From NCBI GenBank assembly GCA_947625765.1, contig CANQPP010000012.1, positions 1-54,645 of the forward strand: 54,645 nt of DNA. Direction: 5' to 3'. The notes beneath the pieces are model-generated. The model made no database searches. It saw only the letters and a program-made list of their open reading frames with translations, and was not told the DNA's origin. Positions 35,077 to 44,398 of the stretch are shown piece by piece. Numbering within the stretch: the first letter of the stretch is position 1; every line of letters starts with the position of its first letter. The stretch comes from an uncultured Clostridia bacterium (GTDB lineage Bacteria > Bacillota > Clostridia > Christensenellales > UBA1750). The position numbers and the translations under genes were made by a program.

Positions 35077-37239
35077 ATGGCTATCAGAATCGCGCTGGCA
35101 GGCAACCCCAACTGCGGCAAGACCACCATGTTCAACGACCTGACGGGCAGCAACCAATACGTTGGCAACTGGCCGGGCGTCACGGTGGAGAAGAAGGAAG
35201 GCAGGGTCAAGGGCGACAAGGAGATCCTGATCCAGGACCTGCCGGGCATCTATTCGCTGTCCCCCTACACGCTGGAGGAAGTGGTCTCCAGGAATTATCT
35301 CATCAATGAAAAGCCCGACGTGATCCTAAACATCGTGGACGCCACGAACCTGGAACGCAATTTGTACCTGACCACCCAGCTGATGGAGCTGGGGCTGCCC
35401 ATGGTCATCGCCCTCAACATGATGGACGTGGTGCGCAAAAACGGCGACAACATCGACACCGCCAAGCTCTCCGCGGAGCTGGGCTGCCCGGTGGTGGAGA
35501 CCGCGGCCCTCAAGGGCCAGGGCACCAAGGAGGCCGTGCAGGCCGCCGTCCAGGCCGCGCGGCAGGGCCAGGCCCAGGAGCATCCCCACGTGTTCGGCGG
35601 CACCGTGGAGCACGCCATCGCCCACATCGAGGAATCCCTGGAGGGCAAGGTGGACGAAAAGCAGCAGCGCTGGTACGCCGTCAAGCTGTTTGAGCGGGAC
35701 GAAAAGGTGGCCGAGCAGCTGCACCCGGACGCCGAGCTGCAGGCCCACATCGAGAACCACATCCGCGAGTGCGAGCAGGAGATGGACGACGACGCCGAGA
35801 GCATCATCACCAACGAGCGCTACGCCTACATCAGCCGCCTGATGCACGTCTGCATCCGCAAGGCGCGCAAGATCGGCAGCCTGTCCGTTTCCGACAAGAT
35901 CGACCGCATCGTCACCAACCGCTGGCTGGCGCTGCCCATCTTCGCGGTCGTGATGACGCTGGTGTACTACATCGCGGTGACCTCCGTGGGCACCATCGTG
36001 ACCGACTTTACCAACGACACGCTGGTGGGCGAGTGGATACAGGGGCCTTTGGGCGAGTGGCTTGCCTCCATCGGCACGGCGGACTGGCTCTGCGGCCTGG
36101 TCGTGGACGGCATCGTGGGCGGCGTCGGCGCGGTGATCGGCTTCGTGCCCCAGATGATCGTGCTGTTCCTGATGCTGGCCGTGCTTGAGGACGTCGGCTA
36201 CATGGCCCGCGTCGCCTTCATCATGGACCGCATCTTCCGCAAGTTCGGCCTTTCGGGCAAGAGCTTCATCCCCATGCTCATCTCCTCCGGCTGCGGCGTG
36301 CCGGGCGTCATGGCCTCGCGCACCATCGAGAACGACCGCGACCGCAGGATGACCGTCATGACCACCACCTTCGTGCCCTGCGGCGCGAAGATGCCCATCG
36401 TGGCCCTGATCGCGGGCGCGCTGTTCGGCAACGCCTGGTGGGTCGCGCCCTCGGCGTACTTCCTGGGCGTGGCGGCGATCATCGTGTCCGGCATCATCTT
36501 AAAGAAGTTCAAGGCCTTCGCGGGCGAGCCCGCCCCCTTCGTCATGGAGCTGCCCGCCTACCACGTGCCCTCCGTGGGCAACGTGCTGCGCAGCACCTGG
36601 GAGCGCGGCTGGAGCTTCATCAAGCGCGCGGGCACCATCATACTGGCCTCCAGCGTGCTGATCTGGTTCCTTTCCTCCTTCGGCGTGGTGGAGGGCAGCT
36701 TCCAGATGGTGGAGGACATGGACCTCTCCATTCTGGCGGCCCTCGGCAGCGTGGTGACCCCGCTGTTCGCGCCTCTGGGCTTTGGCACCTGGCAGTCCTG
36801 CGTGGCGACCATCATGGGCCTTGTGGCCAAGGAGGAGGTCGTGGGCGTGTTCGGCGTGCTCTACGGCGTGGCCGGGGACGCGCTGGAGCTGGTGGAGGAG
36901 GCGGACTTCACGGGCCTTGCGCCCATCGCGGCCCACTTCACCTGCCTGTCGGCCTACTGCTTCCTGATCTTTAACCTGCTCTGCGCGCCCTGCTTTGCGG
37001 CCATCGGCGCGATCCGGCGCGAGATGAACTCCGCCAAGTGGACCTGGGCCGCCATCGGCTACCAGTGCGGCTTCGCCTACGTGATCGCCCTGATCGTGAA
37101 CCAGCTGGGCCGCTTCGTGACCGGCAACGGCTTCACCGTGGGCACGTTCGTGGCCATCGCGCTGCTGGCGGGGCTTTTGTACCTGCTGTTCAAGCCCTAC
37201 AAGGAGTCCACGCACCTGGAGGTCCGCGTGCGGGCGTAA
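35077..37239 (+). CDS. feoB: Ferrous iron transporter FeoB
   Basis: 720 aa inner-membrane Fe(II) transporter with an N-terminal G domain. G1 G-N-P-N-C-G-K-T-T is at 9-17, G3 D-L-P-G at 54-57, G4 N-M-M-D at 114-117. The GDI-like helical region runs to about 270. It is followed by the membrane part with duplicated gate motifs near P-M-L-I-S-S-G-C-G-V-P-G and the second gate around residue 580. Length is normal for Bacillota FeoB. The ATG at 35077 is weakly supported (GGGAGAAAGGGCG upstream). Operon position and operators support iron-starvation expression. Confidence 0.97.
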   Translation: MAIRIALAGNPNCGKTTMFNDLTGSNQYVGNWPGVTVEKKEGRVKGDKEILIQDLPGIYSLSPYTLEEVVSRNYLINEKPDVILNIVDATNLERNLYLTTQLMELGLPMVIALNMMDVVRKNGDNIDTAKLSAELGCPVVETAALKGQGTKEAVQAAVQAARQGQAQEHPHVFGGTVEHAIAHIEESLEGKVDEKQQRWYAVKLFERDEKVAEQLHPDAELQAHIENHIRECEQEMDDDAESIITNERYAYISRLMHVCIRKARKIGSLSVSDKIDRIVTNRWLALPIFAVVMTLVYYIAVTSVGTIVTDFTNDTLVGEWIQGPLGEWLASIGTADWLCGLVVDGIVGGVGAVIGFVPQMIVLFLMLAVLEDVGYMARVAFIMDRIFRKFGLSGKSFIPMLISSGCGVPGVMASRTIENDRDRRMTVMTTTFVPCGAKMPIVALIAGALFGNAWWVAPSAYFLGVAAIIVSGIILKKFKAFAGEPAPFVMELPAYHVPSVGNVLRSTWERGWSFIKRAGTIILASSVLIWFLSSFGVVEGSFQMVEDMDLSILAALGSVVTPLFAPLGFGTWQSCVATIMGLVAKEEVVGVFGVLYGVAGDALELVEEADFTGLAPIAAHFTCLSAYCFLIFNLLCAPCFAAIGAIRREMNSAKWTWAAIGYQCGFAYVIALIVNQLGRFVTGNGFTVGTFVAIALLAGLLYLLFKPYKESTHLEVRVRA

Positions 37240-37289
37240 GAAGCAACTAAGAACGGCCTATTCTGAAATTCAAGGAGGCGCTGCCGATC

Positions 37290-37457
37290 ATGTGGACGTT
37301 CATACGCGGGAATCTGGCCTCGATCCTGGTGCTGCTGGCCGTGGCGCTGCTCGTGGGCGGCTCGGTCTGGAGCCTGATCCGGGAGAAGAACAGGGGCGGC
37401 GCCTGCGGGGGCGGCTGCGCGGGCTGCCCCCACGCGGGAAAATGCAAGGGGCATTGA
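37290..37457 (+). CDS. FeoB-associated Cys-rich membrane peptide
   Basis: 55 aa. One transmembrane helix (about 8-31) is followed by a short tail with four cysteines (39, 43, 46, 52) in C-G-G-G-C-A-G-C-P-H-A-G-K-C-K-G-H. Small proteins of this kind regularly follow feoB in Bacillota and are annotated as FeoB-associated Cys-rich proteins, presumably a metal relay or stabiliser (FeoC-like role not proven). CAAGGAGG lies 10 nt before the ATG. The end overlaps the start region of the next gene. Confidence 0.85.
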   Translation: MWTFIRGNLASILVLLAVALLVGGSVWSLIREKNRGGACGGGCAGCPHAGKCKGH

Positions 37458-37813
37458 GTAAGGACATGCCCCTCACCCAGGGGCACTGGCGCTACCTCAT
37501 GGTCCTGCGCGCCCTGTGCGGCGAGGACGGGGGCGCGCGCATCACGGATGTAAGCGCCGCGCTGCACGTCTCCAAGCCCTCCGCCCACCGGATGGTGCTG
37601 CGCCTTACCCAGATGGAGCTGGCCGAGGCCGCGCCCCGGGGCCGCGTGTACTTAACGGCCCGGGGAAGAAAGCTGGCGGACCTCTGCCAGAGCCGTCTGG
37701 GCGGCGTGCGGGAGCTGCTCCAAAACGAACTCAAGATGGGCGAGGAGGAGGCGGGCCGGGCCGCCCTGGCCCTGCTGGAATACCTGCCCGAAGGCACGGG
37801 AACATCGCCGTGA
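37442..37813 (+). CDS. Winged-helix regulator related to DtxR N-terminal domains
   Basis: About 123 aa from ATG 37442 (115 from ATG 37466; neither has a clear ribosome site, so coupling to the previous gene is likely). The segment I-T-D-V-S-A-A-L-H-V-S-K-P-S-A-H-R-M-V is a helix-turn-helix very like that of DtxR/MntR, followed by a wing and L-T-A-R-G-R-K-L-A-D. The C-terminal helical part retains the spacing of the DtxR dimer domain, but the Cys-Glu-His ligands are missing. A second, possibly metal-blind, regulator at the end of feo. Confidence 0.75.
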   Translation: MQGALSKDMPLTQGHWRYLMVLRALCGEDGGARITDVSAALHVSKPSAHRMVLRLTQMELAEAAPRGRVYLTARGRKLADLCQSRLGGVRELLQNELKMGEEEAGRAALALLEYLPEGTGTSP

Positions 37814-37836
37814 ACGACTCTCCCTTCCATACCGGG

Positions 37837-37870
37837 AGCGGCCGCCGGAGAAGAAGCTCCGGCGGCCGCT
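37837..37870 (+). terminator. Terminator of the feo operon
   Basis: A perfect 14-bp stem: AGCGGCCGCCGGAG (37837-37850) with CTCCGGCGGCCGCT (37857-37870), then TTCGCGCGTTT. Confidence 0.8.
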
Positions 37871-38034
37871 TTCGCGCGTTTCGCAGGCGATTTTGGGGAA
37901 TTATGTTTCACATCAAGAAACGGGAGGGGGATTTAACGTGATCCATGCAGGAAAAGGCGGGCGCGTGTGTGGTATACTGCATGGTGAAAATGAAAGGTAA
38001 AGAGATATAAGGAGGAAAAAAGAAGAACGAAGCC

Positions 38035-39762
38035 ATGATACGCAGATTCATCGCCTTCTACAAGCCCCACCGCAAGCTGTTCTTCCAGGACATGCTCTGC
38101 GCCTTCCTCGTGGCCGTGGCGGACCTGTTCTACCCCATGATCACCAGGAACATCATCAACGACTATGTGCCTGACCAGAACCTGCGGCTGTTCCTGTTCT
38201 GGGCCTGCATGCTCCTGTTCATCTACGTGGCCAAGGCGGGCCTTAACTACTTCATCCAGTACCAGGGCCACGTGATGGGTGTGCGCATGCAGGGCGATAT
38301 GCGCCAGAAGGTGTTCCGCCGCCTGCAGAGGCTGCCCTTCTCCTACTTCGACGAGCACAGGACCGGCGCCATCATGTCCCGCATCATCAACGACCTGCAG
38401 GACATCTCGGAGCTTGCCCACCACGGCCCGGAGGACCTGTTCCTCTCGCTCGTGTTGCTCGTAAGCACCTTCATCATACTCTGCACCATCAACGTGCCCC
38501 TGACGCTCATCGTCTTTGCCACGCTGCCGCTGGTCATCTTCTTTGCGGTCAAGCTCCGCGTGCGCATGAACGCAACGTCCCTGGCCACGCGCGTGGAGAT
38601 CGCGGAGGTCAACTCCACATTGGAAAACTCCATCGCGGGGGTGCGCGTCACCAAGTCCTACACCTGCGACGAGCACGAGGCCGCCAAGTTCGACCGCAGC
38701 AACGAGCGCTACAAGAAGGCCCAGGCCAAGCGGTACAAGGTGCTGGGCGAGTTCAACTCCGGCATGACGCTCTTTACCGACCTTATCTATCTGGTGGTGC
38801 TGGTGGCGGGCGGCTGGTTTTATTTTGACAGCGCTATTGACGTGGGCGAGTTTACCATGTATCTTTTGTATATCAACACCTTCCTGAACCCGATCCGCAA
38901 GCTCATCAGCTTCTTTGAGCAGTACCAGAACGGCATGACCGGCTTCCAGCGCTACGAGGAGATCATGGCCGAGCACGAGGAGCCGGAGGACGAGAACGCG
39001 CTGGAAATGGACCGCATGGAGGGCGTGATCGACTTTGAGCACGTCACCTTCGGCTACGAGACGGAGAAGGACGGCGGGGCCAGGAACGTGATCGACGACC
39101 TTTCCCTGCACATCGACAAGGGCAGGACCGTGGCGCTGGTCGGCCCCTCCGGCGGCGGCAAGACCACGCTCTGCCACCTGATCCCCCGCTTCTACGAGGT
39201 GAGCAGCGGCCGCATACTGATCGACGGGCACGACATCACCACGCTCAGCCGCATGAGCCTGCGCAAAAACATAGGCCTTGTGCAGCAGGACGTGTTCCTC
39301 TTTACCGGCACCATCCGGGAGAACATCGCCTACGGTGATCTGGACGCCTCCGAGGAGGAGATCGAGGAGGCCGCCAGGAAGGCCAACATACACGAGTACA
39401 TACTCTCCCTGCCCGACGGGTACGATACCTACATCGGCGAGCGGGGCGTCAAGCTCTCCGGCGGGCAGAAGCAGCGCATCTCCATCGCGCGCATCTTCCT
39501 GAAGGACCCTGCGATCCTGATTTTGGACGAGGCGACCTCCGCGCTGGACAACGCCACGGAGATGCTCATACAGGAGTCGCTGGAGAAGCTCTCCAAAGGC
39601 CGCACCTGCCTGGTGGTGGCGCACAGGCTCTCCACCATCAAGCACGCCGACGAGATCATCGTGCTCTCCGACGAGGGCATTTTGGAGCGCGGCACCCACG
39701 AGGAGCTGCTGGCAAAGGGCGGCGAGTACGCCAAGCTCTACCAGTACCAGTTCCGCGAATAA
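38035..39762 (+). CDS. ABC transporter, fused permease and ATPase (half-exporter)
   Basis: 575 aa. Six-helix type I exporter membrane domain (about 1-310) followed by the nucleotide-binding domain: Walker A G-P-S-G-G-G-K-T-T at about 370-378, Q-loop at V-Q-Q-D, signature L-S-G-G-Q-K-Q-R near 474, Walker B I-L-I-L-D-E-A-T-S-A-L-D near 496 and the H-loop H-R-L. It lacks a partner gene and so is probably a homodimer; drugs, lipids or peptides are typical substrates. A TGGTATACT extended -10 box lies at about 37970. GGAGGAAAAAAG precedes the start. Confidence 0.93.
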   Translation: MIRRFIAFYKPHRKLFFQDMLCAFLVAVADLFYPMITRNIINDYVPDQNLRLFLFWACMLLFIYVAKAGLNYFIQYQGHVMGVRMQGDMRQKVFRRLQRLPFSYFDEHRTGAIMSRIINDLQDISELAHHGPEDLFLSLVLLVSTFIILCTINVPLTLIVFATLPLVIFFAVKLRVRMNATSLATRVEIAEVNSTLENSIAGVRVTKSYTCDEHEAAKFDRSNERYKKAQAKRYKVLGEFNSGMTLFTDLIYLVVLVAGGWFYFDSAIDVGEFTMYLLYINTFLNPIRKLISFFEQYQNGMTGFQRYEEIMAEHEEPEDENALEMDRMEGVIDFEHVTFGYETEKDGGARNVIDDLSLHIDKGRTVALVGPSGGGKTTLCHLIPRFYEVSSGRILIDGHDITTLSRMSLRKNIGLVQQDVFLFTGTIRENIAYGDLDASEEEIEEAARKANIHEYILSLPDGYDTYIGERGVKLSGGQKQRISIARIFLKDPAILILDEATSALDNATEMLIQESLEKLSKGRTCLVVAHRLSTIKHADEIIVLSDEGILERGTHEELLAKGGEYAKLYQYQFRE

Positions 39763-39843
39763 AAGAAAGATAAAGGCAAGGACGCCTTTATGAGATGCAG
39801 GACCCTTTTTATGTCCATTATCCTACAAGGAGGAGAAGCAAGC

Positions 39844-41070
39844 ATGACCAAGGTGGACGAGCGCTTTGAAAAGCTGTACCAGATGGCCCTGGACGAGGTG
39901 GAGAACAACATCCTGCCCTTCTGGATCGAGAAGACCCAGGACAAGGAGTTCGGCGGCTTCTACGGGGCCTGCGTGGACGACGGCACCCCGGTGGAGAACG
40001 CCTCCAAGTGCCTGATCCTCTGCGCGCGCCTGATCTGGAGCTTCGCCAGCGCCTACCGCGTGCTGGGCAAGCCGGAGTACAAGGAGATGGCCAAGCGCGC
40101 CTACGACTTCTTCCGCGAGACGTTCATCGACAAGGAGAACGGCGGCGTGTACTACATGGTGGACTATAAGGGCCAGCCCGAGGACACCAAGAAGATGGTC
40201 TACGGCGAGGCCTTCGCCATCTACGCCTTCAGCGAGTACTGCCGCGCCACCGGCGACATGCAGGCGCTGGAGGAGGCGCTCAAGATCTTCGAGCTGCTGG
40301 AAAAGCACGCCTACGACAAGCAGAACAAGGGCTATTGGGAGCTGTACACCGCCGACTGGCAGACCGTAGACAGCCGCCTTTCCCGCGTGAGCGAGGGCGA
40401 GAAGACCACCAAGACCATGAACACCCACCTGCACCTGATCGAGGCCTACACCTGCCTGCTGCGCGTGTGGAAGAACGACAGGATGCAGGATAAGGTCCGC
40501 GAGCACCTGGACGTGATGCTGGACAAGATCGTCAACCAGGAGATCGGCCACTACATCATGTTCCTGGACGACGAGTGGAACTCCACCTCCAACGACGTTT
40601 CCCCGGGACACGACATCGAGGGCACCTGGCTGATGATGGAGACCGCCGAGGTGCTGGGCGAGGAGGCCATGATCGAAAAGGCCAAGCCCATCTGCTTAAA
40701 GATGGCCGCCGCCTGCCTGGAGCAGGACATCTTCCCCGACGGCTCCATGCTCTATGAGATCATGACCGACAAGAACAAGGTCAACAACCTGCGTTCCTGG
40801 TGGGTGCAGGCCGAGACCGTGGTGGGCTTCCTGAGCGCCTGGGAGCTGTCCGGCGAGGACAGGTTCCTGGACGCTTCTCTGAAGGCCTTCAACTTCATCC
40901 GGGAGCACGTGGTGGACCATAAGTACGGCGAGTGGTTCCCCATGCTGGGCGAGGACCTAAAGCCCGTGCCGTCCAACGAGCTCAAGGTGAGCGGCTGGAA
41001 GGCGCCCTACCACAACTCCCGCATGTGCCTGGAGATCATCGAGCGCTACCGCAGGCACACGGCAGGCTGA
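39844..41070 (+). CDS. AGE-family epimerase (cellobiose 2-epimerase-like)
   Basis: 408 aa (alpha/alpha)6-barrel enzyme that inverts C2 of a reducing-end sugar. Catalytic and binding blocks fit the cellobiose 2-epimerase branch: R-L-I-W-S-F-A-S-A-Y (about 57-66), N-T-H-L-H-L-I-E-A-Y-T (about 195-205), S-P-G-H-D-I-E-G-T-W-L-M (about 253-264) and a late Y-H-N-S-R-M-C. The histidines in the last three are the expected general acid/base residues. AAGGAGGAG precedes the ATG. N-acylglucosamine 2-epimerase activity is the alternative. Confidence 0.85.
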   Translation: MTKVDERFEKLYQMALDEVENNILPFWIEKTQDKEFGGFYGACVDDGTPVENASKCLILCARLIWSFASAYRVLGKPEYKEMAKRAYDFFRETFIDKENGGVYYMVDYKGQPEDTKKMVYGEAFAIYAFSEYCRATGDMQALEEALKIFELLEKHAYDKQNKGYWELYTADWQTVDSRLSRVSEGEKTTKTMNTHLHLIEAYTCLLRVWKNDRMQDKVREHLDVMLDKIVNQEIGHYIMFLDDEWNSTSNDVSPGHDIEGTWLMMETAEVLGEEAMIEKAKPICLKMAAACLEQDIFPDGSMLYEIMTDKNKVNNLRSWWVQAETVVGFLSAWELSGEDRFLDASLKAFNFIREHVVDHKYGEWFPMLGEDLKPVPSNELKVSGWKAPYHNSRMCLEIIERYRRHTAG

Positions 41071-41127
41071 AGCGCTGGGGGCCAAAATACCGCATGGCAA
41101 AACTTCTTTTCGCATCGTGAAAAGGTA

Positions 41128-41156
41128 TTGCAAAGCGGGCCTCAAGCGTGTAAGAT
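41128..41156 (+). promoter_or_regulatory. Sigma-A promoter before the dehydratase gene
   Basis: TTGCAA (41128-41133), 17-nt spacer, TAAGAT (41151-41156), about 94 nt before the start codon. Confidence 0.6.
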
Positions 41157-41249
41157 AGGACTGGACAAGGAAACGCGCCCGTTTTTCCGGCAGAACGAGC
41201 GGGAAAACAAAGAAAGCGCGTGGCTCATCAACTAAGGGAGGGACATCAA

Positions 41250-42629
41250 TTGACCAAGGAGAACTACGAAAGCACGTTGGCGTACACGAACACAAACTCC
41301 AAGCCGACCGATCTTAAGATCACGGACATGCGCTTTGTGGATATCGCCGGCGCGCCCATGCATTGCACCCTGCTGCGTCTGGAAACGAACCAGGGCATCA
41401 CCGGCTACGGCGAGGTCCGCGACGGTGCTTCCAAGCTGTATGCGCAGATGCTCAAGCGCTTCCTGATCGGCGAGAACCCCTGCAACGTCGACAAGATCTT
41501 CCGCCGCATCAAGCAGTACGGCGGCCAGTCCCGCCAGGCCGGCGGCGTTTGCGCCGTGGAGATCGCCTGCTGGGATATCGCCGGCAAGGCCTATGGCATC
41601 CCCGTTTACCAGATGCTGGGCGGCAAGTTCCGCGACAAGATCCGCATGTACTGCGACACCGACGTGGACGGCAAGGACACGGGCCTGAACATGGGCCACG
41701 CCCTGAAGAAGCGCATCGAGAAGCATGGCTACACCATGCTCAAGATGGACCTTGGCATCGGCCAGCTCAACGGCGTGGAAGGCGCCCTGAGCGCGCCCAT
41801 CGGCTTCCTGGAGGAAGGCCGCGAGCTGTGGAAGAAGGCCCGTGAGGCCAGGGAAGCGGGCGACACCGCCGCTGCCCGCTACTGGAGCAACCGCGCCTAC
41901 GATTACCAGAACATCGCCCATCCCTTCACCGGCATCCACATCACCGAGAAGGGCTTCGATTACCTGGAGAACTACGTGGAAGAGGTCCGCAGCGTCATCG
42001 GCTACGAGATCCCGCTGTCCATCGACCACTTCGGCCACATCGGCATCGACGACTGCATCAAGCTGGCCCACCGCATCGAGCGCTTCAACCTCTGCTGGCT
42101 GGAGGACCTCATCCCCTGGCAGCTCACCGACCAGTATGTGCGCCTGAACCAGTCCACCACCTGCCCCATCGCCACCGGTGAGGACATCTACCTCAAGGAG
42201 AACTTCAAGCCCCTGCTGGAGAGCGGCGGCGTGAGCGTGATCCATCCCGACATCCTGTCCTCCGGCGGCATCCTGGAGAACAAGAAGATCGGCGACATGG
42301 CCATGGAGTACGGCGTGCAGATGGCCGAGCACATGGCGGAGACCCCCGTGGCCTGCCTGGCCGCGATCCACTCCGTGGCGGCGACCGAGAACTTCCTGGC
42401 CCTGGAGTTCCACTCCAACGACTGCGAGTGGTGGTCCGACATGGTCAAGGACGAGGAGAAGCCCAGGATCGTGGACGGCTTTATGACCGTTCCCGACAAG
42501 CCCGGCCTCGGCATCGACGAGCTGGACGACGAAGTGCTGGCGGCGCACGTGCATCCGGAGATCCCCGGCGTGTGGGAGCCCACCACCGAATGGGACAACT
42601 GGATCAGCCACGACCGTCTGTGGTCCTAA
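41250..42629 (+). CDS. Mandelate racemase/muconate lactonizing enzyme family protein, probable sugar-acid dehydratase
   Basis: 459 aa enolase-superfamily member. An N-terminal capping domain (to about 120) is followed by the barrel with base L-K-M-D-L-G near 166. Metal ligands are seen in S-I-D-H-F (Asp), W-L-E-D-L (Glu) and A-T-G-E-D-I-Y (Glu). A-E-H-M-A-E-T-P-V carries the second-side His. An insertion of ~50 residues after the K-M-D strand is unusual. The start is TTG at 41250, because GGGAGGGA lies 8 nt upstream; a GTG at 41220 would place that site inside the gene. Two dehydrogenase genes follow, fitting a non-phosphorylative sugar-acid pathway. Confidence 0.85.
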   Translation: MTKENYESTLAYTNTNSKPTDLKITDMRFVDIAGAPMHCTLLRLETNQGITGYGEVRDGASKLYAQMLKRFLIGENPCNVDKIFRRIKQYGGQSRQAGGVCAVEIACWDIAGKAYGIPVYQMLGGKFRDKIRMYCDTDVDGKDTGLNMGHALKKRIEKHGYTMLKMDLGIGQLNGVEGALSAPIGFLEEGRELWKKAREAREAGDTAAARYWSNRAYDYQNIAHPFTGIHITEKGFDYLENYVEEVRSVIGYEIPLSIDHFGHIGIDDCIKLAHRIERFNLCWLEDLIPWQLTDQYVRLNQSTTCPIATGEDIYLKENFKPLLESGGVSVIHPDILSSGGILENKKIGDMAMEYGVQMAEHMAETPVACLAAIHSVAATENFLALEFHSNDCEWWSDMVKDEEKPRIVDGFMTVPDKPGLGIDELDDEVLAAHVHPEIPGVWEPTTEWDNWISHDRLWS

Positions 42630-42672
42630 TACAAAGAAGGGCCCAAAAAAGAACCGTAAAATAACCTGAAGG

Positions 42673-42708
42673 GGAAGCCGGCTCCGCACAGGCGGGACCG
42701 GCTTTTCC
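42673..42708 (+). terminator. Hairpin after the dehydratase gene
   Basis: GGAAGCCGG (42673-42681) pairs with CCGGCTTTTCC (42698-42708). The T run is short, so it may be partial. Confidence 0.5.
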
Positions 42709-42753
42709 AAAGTACATGGCTTAGATCTTTTAAGTGCATGGGGGAAAACAGTT

Positions 42754-43503
42754 ATGCGTTTTTCTGGAAAGACCGTTTACATTACCGAGGCGGGCAGCGC
42801 CGTTGGCGAGGCCCTGGCACGCCGCTTTGCGGACGAGGGCGCCGGCCTGGTGCTGGGCGACGCCTGCCCCTGCCTGGTGAAGGAGCTGGAGGAGAAGGGC
42901 GTCAAGGTGCTGAACGTGCACGGTTCGCCCGTCCACTACGAGGAGGCCGAGGCGCGGCTTCAAGAGATCTTAAAGGCCTTTGACCGTGTGGACGCCCTTG
43001 TGTTCAACAACAACAAGGCAATAAAGACCAGCATCGAGGACCTGGACCGCGCCGTGTTCGACGAGCAGATGAACTATAACCTAAAGTCCGCCTTCGTCCT
43101 GACCCGGACCATCGGCGGCCACATGGCCACGTTCGGCAACGGCAAGCTGGTCTTCGTCAGCTCCATCCACGACGACAAGCCCACCGGCTCCACCCCGTTC
43201 TATTCCGTGGCCAAGGGCGGCATCACCATGCTCAACAAGGAGGCGGCCCTGTTCTATGGACGCAAGGGCCTGCAGTCCAATGTGATCGAGATGGGCGCCC
43301 TGGAGGGCGACGACGAGACCTTCAAGAGCGAATTTGCCGGTCAGTACGTCTACATGAACTACCGCATCCCCAGGAAAGAGCCCGGTAAGCCCGAGGAGAT
43401 CGCCGGGATCGCCGCGTTCCTCGCCAGCGAGGACGCCAACTTCGTCAACGGCGCTTCCATTCGCGCGGACGGCGGGTTCATGCTCCATTACAGATTCCGC
43501 TGA
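42754..43503 (+). CDS. Short-chain dehydrogenase/reductase with altered cofactor motifs
   Basis: 249 aa SDR fold. The nucleotide motif is T-E-A-G-S-A-V-G (about 11-18) instead of T-G-x-x-x-G-x-G. N-N-A-G is replaced by F-N-N-N-K-A (about 88-93). The catalytic S-S at V-S-S-I-H and Y-S-V-A-K-G-G (Tyr/Lys, about 150-156) are present. The end N-G-A-S-I-R-A-D-G-G is standard. The active-site Ser-Tyr-Lys is kept while cofactor motifs drift, so it may use a different cofactor mode or have reduced activity. It lies 18 nt upstream of a canonical SDR gene. Confidence 0.85.
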   Translation: MRFSGKTVYITEAGSAVGEALARRFADEGAGLVLGDACPCLVKELEEKGVKVLNVHGSPVHYEEAEARLQEILKAFDRVDALVFNNNKAIKTSIEDLDRAVFDEQMNYNLKSAFVLTRTIGGHMATFGNGKLVFVSSIHDDKPTGSTPFYSVAKGGITMLNKEAALFYGRKGLQSNVIEMGALEGDDETFKSEFAGQYVYMNYRIPRKEPGKPEEIAGIAAFLASEDANFVNGASIRADGGFMLHYRFR

Positions 43504-43521
43504 TAGGGGGAGGGCAAAACA

Positions 43522-44313
43522 ATGTTTGATTTGACTGGCAAGATCGCCATCGTTACCGGCAGCGGCAAGGGCATCGGCAAGGGCATCGCCCGCTGCCTCA
43601 TCAAGGCGGGCGCCAAGGTCTGCTTGAACTGCGTGTCCAACCGGGCCATCGCCGAGGAGACCTTAAAGGAGATGCACGCCCTGGGCGGCGAGGACTGCGC
43701 CATCCTGGTGCAGGCGGACGTGTCCGACTACGCGCAGGCCGAGAACATGGTCAAGACGACCGTGGAAAAGTGGGGCAAGCTGGATATTCTGGTCAACAAC
43801 GCGGCCCTGCAGAAGAACATGGACTTCGACGAGTTCCCCGAGGAGTTCTACGATCTGCTGATCAACACCAACCTGGGCGGCTACACCAACATGATGCGCG
43901 CCTGCCTGCCGTATTTGAAGGAGACGAAGGGTTCCATCACCATGATCTCCTCCGTGCACGGCAAGCGCCCCACGGACTTCGACCCCGTTTACGCCATCAC
44001 CAAGGGCGGCATGCACATGCTGATGCGCGAGGCCGCCATCGAGTTCGCCAACTACGGCGTGCGCGTGAACATGATCCTGCCCGCGGGCGTCAAGATCGAG
44101 TTCAAGTCCGGCAACCCGGCCAGCTTCAAGGGCCCCGAGAAGGACCTGGGCATCGACCACAAGCTGCTGTTCACCAAGTACCACACCTATCCTCTGGGCC
44201 GCACCGGCCTGCCGGACGATTCCGGCTACCTGTGCGTGTACCTGGCCAGCCAGGAGGCCGAGCACATCACCGGCGCGGCCATCCGCGCGGACGGCGGTTC
44301 CATGCTGAAGTAA
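43522..44313 (+). CDS. Short-chain dehydrogenase/reductase
   Basis: 263 aa classical SDR: T-G-S-G-K-G-I-G-K-G (about 12-21), N-N-A-A-L (about 92-96), S-S-V-H-G and Y-A-I-T-K-G-G (about 157-163), and the end I-R-A-D-G-G-S-M-L-K. GGGGGAGGG precedes the ATG. It is co-transcribed with the previous SDR; the pair may form a heteromer or oxidise successive intermediates, for example a sugar and a 2-keto-3-deoxy acid after the enolase-superfamily enzyme. The substrate is not determined. Confidence 0.9.
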   Translation: MFDLTGKIAIVTGSGKGIGKGIARCLIKAGAKVCLNCVSNRAIAEETLKEMHALGGEDCAILVQADVSDYAQAENMVKTTVEKWGKLDILVNNAALQKNMDFDEFPEEFYDLLINTNLGGYTNMMRACLPYLKETKGSITMISSVHGKRPTDFDPVYAITKGGMHMLMREAAIEFANYGVRVNMILPAGVKIEFKSGNPASFKGPEKDLGIDHKLLFTKYHTYPLGRTGLPDDSGYLCVYLASQEAEHITGAAIRADGGSMLK

Positions 44314-44337
44314 GGGAAACACTTAAAAATGCCAAAG

Positions 44338-44367
44338 GGACGGCGGGAGCGAAAGCTCCCGCCGTCC
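44338..44367 (+). terminator. Terminator of the SDR genes
   Basis: A 13-bp perfect stem closed by a GAAA tetraloop: GGACGGCGGGAGC (44338-44350) with GCTCCCGCCGTCC (44355-44367), then TTGCC. Confidence 0.7.
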
Positions 44368-44398
44368 TTGCCTGTCAAAAGGGGAAAAGCGCAGAAAA

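Noticed and set aside
37938-38000. 20-codon GTG ORF after GGGAGGG upstream of the ABC transporter gene
   Set aside because: It has a ribosome-like site but contains the transporter's probable -10 region and shows no other support.
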